Assembly: GCA_012103495.1 (NCBI GenBank)
Contig: WLWR01000109.1
Coordinates: 1-6,156, forward strand
Source: Legionellales bacterium
GTDB taxonomy: Bacteria > Pseudomonadota > Gammaproteobacteria > WLWR01
Reading direction: 5' to 3'
Length of the DNA: 6,156 nucleotides
Part shown: positions 1-5,847 of the stretch, one piece after another
Position numbering within the stretch: the first letter of the stretch is position 1
Layout: each line of letters opens with the position of its first letter
Made by a program: the position numbers and the translations under genes
The notes under the pieces: generated by a model
The model's input: the letters and a program-made list of their open reading frames with translations, nothing else
Told to the model about the DNA's origin: nothing
Database searches by the model: none

Positions 1-32
1 CGCGAGTCCCACGGGTTTTTCAATCGAAACAT
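1..32 (-). CDS. Possible 5' end of a further minus-strand gene (11 codons visible, runs off window)
   Basis: An ATG at 30-32 opens a minus-strand frame that stays open to position 1 and begins MFRLKNPWDS. The reason to call it is upstream: GGAGGT lies at 41-46, exactly 8 nt before the ATG, a near-ideal Shine-Dalgarno and the best one in the window. It starts about 130 nt after the stop of the 460-aa unknown gene, on the same strand, so it could be a third member of that unit or have its own promoter. Only 10-11 residues are visible, so no family can be named. A second minus-strand frame from an ATG at 46-48 is also open to the edge, but it lacks a placed ribosome binding site. Confidence 0.4.
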   Translation of the reverse strand, partial: MFRLKNPWDS

Positions 33-40
33 CGCAATCT

Positions 41-46
41 ACCTCC
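41..46 (-). promoter_or_regulatory. Strong Shine-Dalgarno GGAGGT
   Basis: On the minus strand this reads GGAGGT, complementary to the 16S anti-SD, with an 8-nt spacer to the ATG at 30-32. It is the main evidence that a gene starts at the left edge of the window. Confidence 0.45.
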
Positions 47-160
47 ATTGCACGCTAAAATGTCACCTAAAACTTCATGGCTGACAGTCGGTGGGGTTCG
101 TAGCTTCAAGTACGACGGGTATATAGAAAGGAAGTCACAAAGTTGAGGGGACATCACCAT

Positions 161-1543
161 TTAAGAGGGAGCATTATCAGAAGTGGTGAATGATGTTAAT
201 GTTTGTTCTGCTTGGCACAGTGTTGTCCAACTCTTTGCTCTTTGCCAGAACAGGATGGGGTGACGTTTATCACGTAAAGCATCATTTTGACTGGAGGATG
301 TTTGGACCAGGTTGGTTGCGGTTTCCACTTGAGTGTTTATGGTGTTTGCATCTGATTGATTGTTGTTGATTGTTGTGATGATCTGTTCAAGCTGGTCAAT
401 CAGTTGTTCAAGGCGTTGTGCCTTGCCTGTCGTATCATCCCATTTTTTTTTGCTTTTTTGGAGCTTGGTTTTTAATACCACTAAGCATTTTACAAAATCT
501 TCAGTGGGAAAAAGTTTGGCTCCGTGGTTTAAATGTGTGATCAATTGCGCAGTGAATTGAGATTTGATGCCTAAGTGGTGCAAATAATCACCTCGAGAGT
601 GCAGTATTTTTGCTTTAGGGGAGGGTGATTGCTTTGAGTCGTTTTGCTTTGAGTCGTTTTGCTTTGAGTCGTCTTGCTTTAAGTCGTCTTGCTTTGAGTC
701 GTCTTGCTTTAAGTCGATGACCTCATCCAGCGTTCGATCATCGCTGGTTTCAAATACGCTGATTAACTCACCAACAATATTGAATAATTGAGATGAACAC
801 TGTTGAATGTGCTGTGAAATGGTGAGGTTAGCGTCAGTAGACGATGGTAAAAACGACATGTGATCGAGTGTTGCTTGAACTTGATTGCCCAATTGTTGTA
901 AGACTTTATATTTTGGATGTTGTTTGGCAGATGACCAGCGAAACTGTTTGTGCCGTATTAACCAAAGAAGTTTTTCACACCAGGCAATCTTTTGATGATC
1001 ATCCTTGCTGAGTGTTTGACCATTGATTATCAGTTGGGAGTGTCTACCGGTTACCGGGAGCGTTTTTGCAGCGTTTCTTGATTCTCGCACAAAAACGTAG
1101 GGCTCTTGATGTTGTACATAAGGGCAATAGTGATATGGAGTGTTATCATCGGTTGTGTGAGTTTCACGTCGTACGACAGCGTGGGTTTTATAAAATACCA
1201 AGGTGATTTCTTTTAACCGATTCTCAGCAATTTTTGTCAATGCATCTTTTAAATTTTGACCGGCATCATCATCCGTTAGAGGGAAGGTAAAATGGAACTT
1301 TATTCTATTGGTAGAAGAGAAGTTGTCCACTAAAAAATCGCGTATTTTATTAACAAGCGTAGGGTTGACCTGAGTTCCTGAGGGGAGGGCTAAAAATACC
1401 TCTATCGCTGTATCGACTATTTGATCAACGTCAATCGGATCATACTTGCATTCGCTATCATAGTTTGGCTTGGACGGGATTGATAACTGTTGTAAAACCA
1501 ACTGATTGTCGGGTTGTAACCTTAAGATAAATTCTTTAAGCAT
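161..1543 (-). CDS. Unknown protein, about 460 aa, with six-copy pentapeptide repeat and C-terminal helical region
   Basis: I do not recognise the family. No signal peptide or membrane segment is apparent, so the product looks soluble. Residues about 1-270 form a mixed helix/strand region with a short strand-like run (KFHFTFPL, about 82-89) and a Trp/His-rich patch around 188-210. Residues about 277-306 are a low-complexity, charged linker made of six [D][S/L]KQ[D/N] units. The rest is helical and Gln/Lys/Thr-rich, with a possible coiled-coil stretch (RLEQLIDQLEQIITTI, about 377-392) and a Ser/Thr-rich tail. The start was placed at the ATG at 1541-1543, which shares its A with the TGA of the upstream membrane-protein gene (TGATG). 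There is no Shine-Dalgarno before it, so translation probably depends on re-initiation. A TTG one codon earlier is open but unsupported. It is co-oriented with, and presumably co-transcribed with, the membrane-protein gene, so the two products may act together; that is inference. Confidence 0.8.
   Translation of the reverse strand: MLKEFILRLQPDNQLVLQQLSIPSKPNYDSECKYDPIDVDQIVDTAIEVFLALPSGTQVNPTLVNKIRDFLVDNFSSTNRIKFHFTFPLTDDDAGQNLKDALTKIAENRLKEITLVFYKTHAVVRRETHTTDDNTPYHYCPYVQHQEPYVFVRESRNAAKTLPVTGRHSQLIINGQTLSKDDHQKIAWCEKLLWLIRHKQFRWSSAKQHPKYKVLQQLGNQVQATLDHMSFLPSSTDANLTISQHIQQCSSQLFNIVGELISVFETSDDRTLDEVIDLKQDDSKQDDLKQDDSKQNDSKQNDSKQSPSPKAKILHSRGDYLHHLGIKSQFTAQLITHLNHGAKLFPTEDFVKCLVVLKTKLQKSKKKWDDTTGKAQRLEQLIDQLEQIITTINNNQSDANTINTQVETATNLVQTSSSQNDALRDKRHPILFWQRAKSWTTLCQAEQTLTSFTTSDNAPS
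631..720 (-). repeat. 15-bp in-frame tandem repeat (minisatellite), six units
   Basis: On the + strand the units are gctttgagtcgtttt (631-645 and 646-660), gctttgagtcgtctt (661-675), gctttaagtcgtctt (676-690), the guc-type unit again (691-705), and a degenerate last unit starting gctttaagtcg (706-720). Units differ by only one or two transitions. The period is a multiple of three, so copy-number change keeps the reading frame and only lengthens or shortens the DSKQD/DLKQD/DSKQN linker in the 460-aa protein. Units 1 and 2 are identical, which suggests recent duplication by slippage. Confidence 0.92.
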
Positions 1544-2826
1544 CAAGGTGTCAATCCATGGTTGTTAGGAACATCAGTAGAGCGAAGCTCAATAGTAACC
1601 GAATCTTCATCAGTGATCTCTTCTGCAAAGAGTGTCTTTTGATCATCCAATTTTAACTGTTGAAAAAACGCAAAAATAGGGGGAGTACCCGTAGCTGTTG
1701 TAATGACGGTGATGAGGGTAAACAAAATCATTCTTGTTTGAACATCACTCACCTCAAATAGATAGTCAAGGAGTTCCAAGAAGCCAAGAGGGATGGCGAT
1801 ACCATCTAAAAAAGCGCAAAGTAAAAAAAGTGAATTCTGAGAATTAAACCATTGGTGCTCTAGTTCCGAATGAGAAACAACACCTGCTAATTCATTACTG
1901 GCGCCTAATTGGGTAATGGTTTCAAAAATACCTATGGTTGTTGCATAAAAGCCTACGATAGGTGCCACAACAAAAGGAGAGATCTTTTCACCAGCTAATA
2001 GGGAAATGGCTGCCAATAATTGAAGGCCACCCAATGCGCCTGCCGCAGCGTGATTGGGAAAAGAGAAGGTTTTAATAGCACCTGTTTTTAATTGGTGGAA
2101 TAATTTTATGCCGCGATCGCTAAGTGTTGTCTCGACCGCTTTGAAATCACCTTCATCCTCAACCGCTGAGGGTCCACGACATATGTTGAGTAATGCTCGA
2201 AGGGGGCCTTGCCCTTGGCTGAATCGGTGGGACTCAACGCCATTGAGCATCAGAGCACCATAGCCTTCTACTGCCGCAACAAGTGCTATTGCACTTAATA
2301 CTCCGGGATTTTTTGCCACTTCAAGAATTTCTTCCTTAGACATGCTTGTGGTGCGGTGCAAAAGTTCTATCAACTGTTCAGTCAGTTCACCAAATTGTAA
2401 ACTGGCGAAGCCACTAAAGAGCGTGAGCTGCTCAAGCCATTGCCAGAAGCCAACCGGGAAGTCTAACCCCTGACGTAAATTAACAGCAATACGACGGCTT
2501 AAGTAATAAGTCACAGGAATCGCAGATAAGATGGATCCTCCAGCAAGTGCATAAAGTAATTCATTACTGAGGTTTTCATCATTGGGTATCCAAGTGATGA
2601 ATTTTAAAGTCAATGCGGCTTGTAACAAACCATGAGACAGGGCAATCGATCCCAAAGCGCCTTTTTGTAAACGAGTTAATGGCAAGGATAACTGGGAACT
2701 AGGGACGGTTCCATAGTCACTTTTGCTTGGAGCATCAGCAGCAATGAGACGGGAATGTTGCTCTACGGGTGAACGCTTGCAACGAAAAAAATCAGTCAAG
2801 GAACGATTTGATCGACCACTCATCAT
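1543..2826 (-). CDS. Unknown multi-pass inner-membrane protein, about 427 aa
   Basis: I do not recognise a family. A polar, basic N-terminus of about 55 residues precedes roughly eight hydrophobic segments. By eye (427-aa numbering) these are about 57-79, 89-109, 128-148 (ambiguous), 174-197, 260-279, 283-305, 332-355 and 365-388. A polar loop of about 60 residues (198-259) separates segments 4 and 5, so a 4+4 arrangement is possible. The last 35 residues are a charged, acidic tail containing AEEITDEDSVTIEL. The frame is open back to a TTG at 2875-2877. I prefer the tandem ATGs at 2824-2826 and 2821-2823 because AAAAGG (2831-2836) lies 4 or 7 nt before them and a candidate promoter would start transcription near 2858, downstream of the TTG. 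The stop TGA overlaps the ATG of the next gene (TGATG), a hallmark of translational coupling. No catalytic or transporter signature motif was seen, so the function is unknown. Confidence 0.85.
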   Translation of the reverse strand: MMSGRSNRSLTDFFRCKRSPVEQHSRLIAADAPSKSDYGTVPSSQLSLPLTRLQKGALGSIALSHGLLQAALTLKFITWIPNDENLSNELLYALAGGSILSAIPVTYYLSRRIAVNLRQGLDFPVGFWQWLEQLTLFSGFASLQFGELTEQLIELLHRTTSMSKEEILEVAKNPGVLSAIALVAAVEGYGALMLNGVESHRFSQGQGPLRALLNICRGPSAVEDEGDFKAVETTLSDRGIKLFHQLKTGAIKTFSFPNHAAAGALGGLQLLAAISLLAGEKISPFVVAPIVGFYATTIGIFETITQLGASNELAGVVSHSELEHQWFNSQNSLFLLCAFLDGIAIPLGFLELLDYLFEVSDVQTRMILFTLITVITTATGTPPIFAFFQQLKLDDQKTLFAEEITDEDSVTIELRSTDVPNNHGLTP

Positions 2827-2864
2827 ACAACCTTTTAACAACGGACCGGCGCGCAGGTTACCAC

Positions 2865-2893
2865 ATTTTATCGGCAACCCAAACGTTTATCAG
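2865..2893 (-). promoter_or_regulatory. Candidate sigma70 promoter for the unknown membrane-protein/460-aa gene pair
   Basis: On the minus strand a -35 box CTGATA (2888-2893, 4/6 to TTGACA) is separated by exactly 17 bp from a -10 box TAAAAT (2865-2870, 5/6 to TATAAT). Initiation would fall near 2858, giving a leader of about 32 nt before the ATG at 2826. This fits the start chosen there and excludes the upstream TTG. A box match alone is weak evidence in AT-rich DNA. Confidence 0.45.
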
Positions 2894-2902
2894 GGATTAT
2901 TT

Positions 2903-2965
2903 AGTGAAAAAATGTGTCACTCTTGCGCAAAATTTTAAATCTTGCGCTTAAGATGGTTTTTCACT
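2903..2965. repeat. Nested inverted repeat between purH and the unknown gene pair
   Basis: Outer arms AGTGAAAAA (2903-2911) and TTTTTCACT (2957-2965) are perfect 9-bp complements. Between them, 2925-2947 is a 23-bp palindrome with arms GCGCAA/TTGCGC extended by four more A/T pairs and one G-T mismatch around a single central base. An additional TCTT/AAGA pair (2921-2924/2950-2953) is separated from the inner stem by a 2-nt bulge. The two palindromes are almost co-centred (2934 and 2936). The octamer TCTTGCGC also occurs as a direct repeat at 2921-2928 and 2940-2947. It lies 31-93 nt after the purH stop and just upstream of the candidate promoter of the next unit. It could be a transcript-end hairpin of fis-purH, although no T-tract directly follows the inner stem, or a regulator binding site. 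The geometry is directly visible; the role is inference. Confidence 0.6.
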
Positions 2966-2995
2966 GAACGATGATGAATGGTTACCAAAAAGTGT

Positions 2996-4564
2996 TTAAT
3001 GATAAAAATGCCGAATGCCGGTGAAGACCATGGTCAGATTGGCTTCATCGGCGGCTTGGATCACTTGGGCGTCGCGTTTGGAGCCACCGGGTTGGATGAT
3101 GGCGCTGATCCCAAGTGCGGCGGCGGTTTCTACACTGTCGGCGAAAGGAAAAAACGCATCAGAAGCCATCACTGCTTCGTGTAAAGACAATTGCTGATGA
3201 GCGGCTTTGATGCCGGCGATTTGCGCACTGTCGATCCGGCTCATTTGGCCTGCGCCAATGCCCAAAGTGGCTTGATCTTTGGCGTAAACAATGGCGTTGG
3301 ATTTAACAAATTTCACTGCTTGCCAGGCAAATAATAAATCTTGCCATTGTGCTTTGGTGGGTTGGCGTTGAGTGACCACCGTGCATTGCTCTGCGTTCAT
3401 AGAAACGTGATCGATTTGTTGCACCAATAAATTATCTTTGCCTAATGAACGCAATTGCCACTTTGACGTTGATGTCTCCTTGGGTGGGTTCTGACATGCT
3501 AAAACACGCAGGTTGGGTTTGGTTTGTAAGACCGTTAAAGCCGTCGGTTCAACCGTGGGGGCAATCAATACTTCAACAAATTGTTGATCAAGAATCTTTT
3601 GCGCCAATTGAGCGGTGAGCGGACGATTGAATGCGATAATCCCTCCAAAACTGGAAGAGGGGTCGGTGCGATAAGCGTGTTGATACGCTGTGATCAACGA
3701 TGCGTGTTGTGCAATGCCGCAGGGATTTGCGTGTTTGACAATGACGCATGCCGGTTCCTGAAACGTATTCACACAATCCCACGCTGCCTGGCTATCGACT
3801 AAATTGTTGAATGATAAAGATTTGCCTTGCAAGGATTGCGCTTGGCTGAGCGAGTCAGCTGAGGCTTGGGTTGTGGTGTAAAGCGCGGCGGCTTGATGCG
3901 GATTTTCACCGTAGCGTAAATCTTGTTGTTTTTGATACTGCAATGACAAGCTGGCTGGAAAGGGCGATGAAGTGGGTTGCGGGGTTGTCAATGGTGCTAA
4001 ATAAGCAGCAATCGCGGTATCGTAACGTGCGGTGTGGGCAAAACATTTTTGCGCCAATTGCAACCGCAAGGTTTCATCGACCGTTGCGTGTTGTTGCAAT
4101 TGAGTGAGCACCGTGGCGTAATCGGTTGGATCGACCAACACAGTCACGTGCTGATAATTTTTAGCGGCCGCGCGCAATAAGCTGGGTCCACCAATATCAA
4201 TGTGTTCAATAGCAGTGGCAAAATCACAGTTTGGTTGAGCCGTGACTTGTTGAAAGGGGTACAGATTTACGACCACCAAATCAATTGGTTCAATGTGATG
4301 GGCTTGCATCACCGCGTCATCCTGGCCGCGGCGGCCTAAAATGCCACCGTGAATTTTGGGATGCAGAGTTTTCACCCGACCTTCCATCATTTCCGGAAAT
4401 CCAGTGTAATCGGCTACATCGGTGGTTGGAATTTGATGTTCACGTAATAAAGTGGCGGTGCCACCGGTGGATAGAATTTCCCAACCCAAAGCAATCAATC
4501 CCTGGGCCAGGGGAACGATGTCTTGTTTATCACTGACACTGATTAAGGCACGCATCGACTTCAC
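2996..4564 (-). CDS. purH: Bifunctional AICAR formyltransferase / IMP cyclohydrolase
   Basis: PurH catalyses the last two steps of de novo IMP synthesis in the cytosol. It formylates AICAR with 10-formyltetrahydrofolate and then closes the ring to IMP. The 522-residue length is close to the usual 520-530. The N-terminal MGS-like cyclohydrolase domain (about 1-150) shows LSTGGT (31-36), GRVKTLHPK (62-70), NLYPF (100-104) and DIGG (123-126). By alignment to known enzymes, Lys65, Tyr102, Asp123 and Lys135 are the expected active-site residues. The transformylase domain carries RYGENPHQ (217-224), the catalytic Lys277-His278 in [21 protein letters not shown] and the C-terminal QPGGS (491-495). 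The GTG at 4562-4564 overlaps the fis TGA (GTGA), implying coupling. An ATG three codons in (4553-4555) is an alternative start, but the nearest SD-like GAG (4576-4578) is 11 nt before the GTG and 20 nt before the ATG. Expression is probably driven by the fis promoter. purD, a frequent downstream neighbour, is absent. Confidence 0.98.
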   Translation of the reverse strand: MKSMRALISVSDKQDIVPLAQGLIALGWEILSTGGTATLLREHQIPTTDVADYTGFPEMMEGRVKTLHPKIHGGILGRRGQDDAVMQAHHIEPIDLVVVNLYPFQQVTAQPNCDFATAIEHIDIGGPSLLRAAAKNYQHVTVLVDPTDYATVLTQLQQHATVDETLRLQLAQKCFAHTARYDTAIAAYLAPLTTPQPTSSPFPASLSLQYQKQQDLRYGENPHQAAALYTTTQASADSLSQAQSLQGKSLSFNNLVDSQAAWDCVNTFQEPACVIVKHANPCGIAQHASLITAYQHAYRTDPSSSFGGIIAFNRPLTAQLAQKILDQQFVEVLIAPTVEPTALTVLQTKPNLRVLACQNPPKETSTSKWQLRSLGKDNLLVQQIDHVSMNAEQCTVVTQRQPTKAQWQDLLFAWQAVKFVKSNAIVYAKDQATLGIGAGQMSRIDSAQIAGIKAAHQQLSLHEAVMASDAFFPFADSVETAAALGISAIIQPGGSKRDAQVIQAADEANLTMVFTGIRHFYH

Positions 4565-4815
4565 AATAATTGATACTCTTTTAATTTTTTACGTAAGGTA
4601 CCGCGGCTTAAGCCTAAAATTTCAGCCGCGCGACTTTGATTGTCATGGGTAAATTTCATCACGCATTTTAATAAAGGTTTTTCAACCTCGGTCATTAAGG
4701 CGGCATAAGCGTCGGTAATGTTTTCAATATTGTCTTGTGCTAAATAAGCCTTCAAAGCGATGGCGACTTGCTGGCGAAACGGTTTGATCGGTTGTTCAAC
4801 AGGAGATGATGACAT
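4561..4815 (-). CDS. fis: DNA-binding protein Fis (nucleoid-associated global regulator)
   Basis: Fis is a homodimeric DNA-bending protein that activates stable-RNA promoters and shapes the nucleoid during fast growth. The 84-aa product aligns with E. coli Fis (98 aa) from about its residue 25 onward: KPFRQQVAIALKAYLAQ matches the first dimer helix, VEKPLL the turn, and 59-81 (NQSRAAEILGLSRGTLRKKL) the helix-turn-helix. The DNA-contact positions Asn59, Arg62, Arg71, Thr73 and Lys76 are kept. The positions equivalent to E. coli Thr75 and Asn84 are Ser61 and Ser70, as in NtrC-type HTHs. The N-terminal beta-hairpin needed for Hin/Gin recombination is essentially missing; the frame is closed by a TGA five codons upstream, so the short N-terminus is real. 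Only a weak GAG lies 11 nt before the ATG. No dusB precedes it, unlike in enterics and Pseudomonas. It has its own promoter and overlaps purH by 4 bp. Confidence 0.96.
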   Translation of the reverse strand: MSSSPVEQPIKPFRQQVAIALKAYLAQDNIENITDAYAALMTEVEKPLLKCVMKFTHDNQSRAAEILGLSRGTLRKKLKEYQLL

Positions 4816-4880
4816 AATTTTTACTACTCAAATAATTATTGGAAAAGCCAACGTCATCGGCTTAATAAAAAAGAACCGCG

Positions 4881-4908
4881 ATTATACCATCTGTTAGGCG
4901 ATGCTCAA
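4881..4908 (-). promoter_or_regulatory. fis-purH promoter, extended -10 with GC-rich discriminator
   Basis: On the minus strand a perfect TATAAT (4881-4886) is preceded by TGG, giving the extended -10 TGGTATAAT. A -35 TTGAGC (4903-4908, 4/6) lies 16 bp upstream. The bases right after the -10 are CGCGG, a GC-rich discriminator of the type found in ppGpp-inhibited, growth-rate-controlled promoters. Initiation near 4874 would leave a leader of about 58 nt, which contains a small TTGG-CTTTT-CCAA hairpin (4839-4851). An imperfect hairpin (arms 4898-4902/4919-4923 and 4905-4908/4912-4915) overlaps the -35 region. Stringent control is inferred from this architecture and from the known behaviour of fis in other gammaproteobacteria. 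Confidence 0.75.
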
Positions 4909-4936
4909 GCATTGACCGATCGCTATTGCCGAAGAT

Positions 4937-5827
4937 TTAAAGTTTTGGGCAATGGCGACCGATTAAACACACCCAATCGTCTTGCTGATGGATGGGATCA
5001 AAAGTGATCTCAGGCTGGTAAGCGGCAACAACTGCGGATGCTTGCGTGGTTAAAATACCCGACAATACAAGATGTCCACCGGGCTTCACCAATGGTGTGA
5101 GTCGGGGGGCCAATTCAATTAAGGTGTTGGCTAAAATGTTGGCGATCACGATGTCTGCTGTTTGACTGGGATCCGGCGGTGTGTCGGTGATCAACAATTG
5201 AGTGGCAGCGATGTGATTGCGCTGTGCATTGGTTGAAGTGGCTTGCAATGCTTGATCTTCTAAATCGTGAGCAATGGCAGTTATTGCTCCCAATTTCATG
5301 GCGGCAATGGCTAAAATGCCAGAGCCACATCCGTAATCAATGACGGTTTTGCCGGGTAATTTTTGTTGAGCTAGCCAAGTTAAACACAATTGAGTGGTTG
5401 GGTGTGCACCGGTGCCAAACGCCAAGCCTGGATCCAAAATCATCGTTGCGGTTTGCCGGTCGGGTGTCTCATGCCATGAAGGAATAATCCACAAGCGATC
5501 GGCAATGCACATCGGTTGAAATTGTTGCTGACAGCGCTGTTGCCAAGCTTGATCGGCGATGTCTTCCCATTGCAAGGTGGTTGGATCCAGTGCAAAGTGT
5601 TTTACTAAGTGAGTGGTGATGGCTTTAGGATCATCGGTATCGGCAAATAGTGCAGTGATTTGAAGTTGGGTCCACAACGGTTGACTGTGAGGTGTTTGTT
5701 CAAATAACGCTTGATCACCAGCATCTTGCAATGTAATGGCTTGCGCGTCTAATAAAGTTAATTGCTCTTCGATCACGTTGGGGGCGATGGAGGAAGGTAA
5801 ATAAAACGTCAGTTGCCGCCACACCAT
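4937..5827 (-). CDS. prmA: Ribosomal protein L11 methyltransferase
   Basis: PrmA uses S-adenosylmethionine to trimethylate amino groups of ribosomal protein L11 in the cytosol. The 296-aa length matches the family (E. coli 293). An N-terminal L11-recognition domain (about 1-100, starting VWRQLTFYL) is followed by the family signature DPGLAFGTGAHPTTQLCL (132-149). Next come the SAM-binding motif I VIDYGCGSGILA (162-173), an acidic residue ending the next strand (AHDLEDQA, Asp188), and the ANILANTL active-site loop (229-236). PGGHLVLSGIL (249-259) closes the Rossmann-type fold. The ATG at 5825-5827 is preceded by GGAG (5838-5841) at 10 nt. It starts 20 bp after accC, so the two are probably co-transcribed. 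It ends 121 bp before fis, where enterics and Pseudomonas have dusB. No truncation or missing key residue was seen. Confidence 0.97.
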   Translation of the reverse strand: MVWRQLTFYLPSSIAPNVIEEQLTLLDAQAITLQDAGDQALFEQTPHSQPLWTQLQITALFADTDDPKAITTHLVKHFALDPTTLQWEDIADQAWQQRCQQQFQPMCIADRLWIIPSWHETPDRQTATMILDPGLAFGTGAHPTTQLCLTWLAQQKLPGKTVIDYGCGSGILAIAAMKLGAITAIAHDLEDQALQATSTNAQRNHIAATQLLITDTPPDPSQTADIVIANILANTLIELAPRLTPLVKPGGHLVLSGILTTQASAVVAAYQPEITFDPIHQQDDWVCLIGRHCPKL

Positions 5828-5847
5828 TCAACCATTACTCCAAGCGC

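Noticed and set aside
20..160. 46-codon minus-strand frame starting ATG GTG ATG directly after the TAA of the 460-aa gene
   Set aside because: The start abuts the stop, but there is no Shine-Dalgarno, no recognisable protein features, and it overlaps the better-supported SD and start at 30-46. Probably chance.
360..560. Plus-strand open frame of 66 codons opposite the 460-aa gene
   Set aside because: Antisense to a much longer open frame, with no Shine-Dalgarno or recognisable protein.
631..720. Tandem repeats considered as a CRISPR array
   Set aside because: The units are contiguous without spacers and in frame with a protein, so this is a coding minisatellite.
2856..2986. GGTTACCA occurring at 2856-2863 and 2980-2987
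   Set aside because: An 8-bp repeat over about 125 bp could be chance; no spacing or promoter logic supports an operator.
2978..4652. Several plus-strand open frames of 60-83 codons opposite purH and fis
   Set aside because: They lie wholly inside the strongly conserved minus-strand purH/fis genes, have no ribosome binding site pattern and are antisense shadows.
4831..4840. Perfect AT palindrome AATAATTATT in the fis leader, considered as a Fis autoregulatory site
   Set aside because: It lacks the flanking G and C at the -7/+7 positions of the Fis consensus, and AT-only palindromes are common in such DNA.
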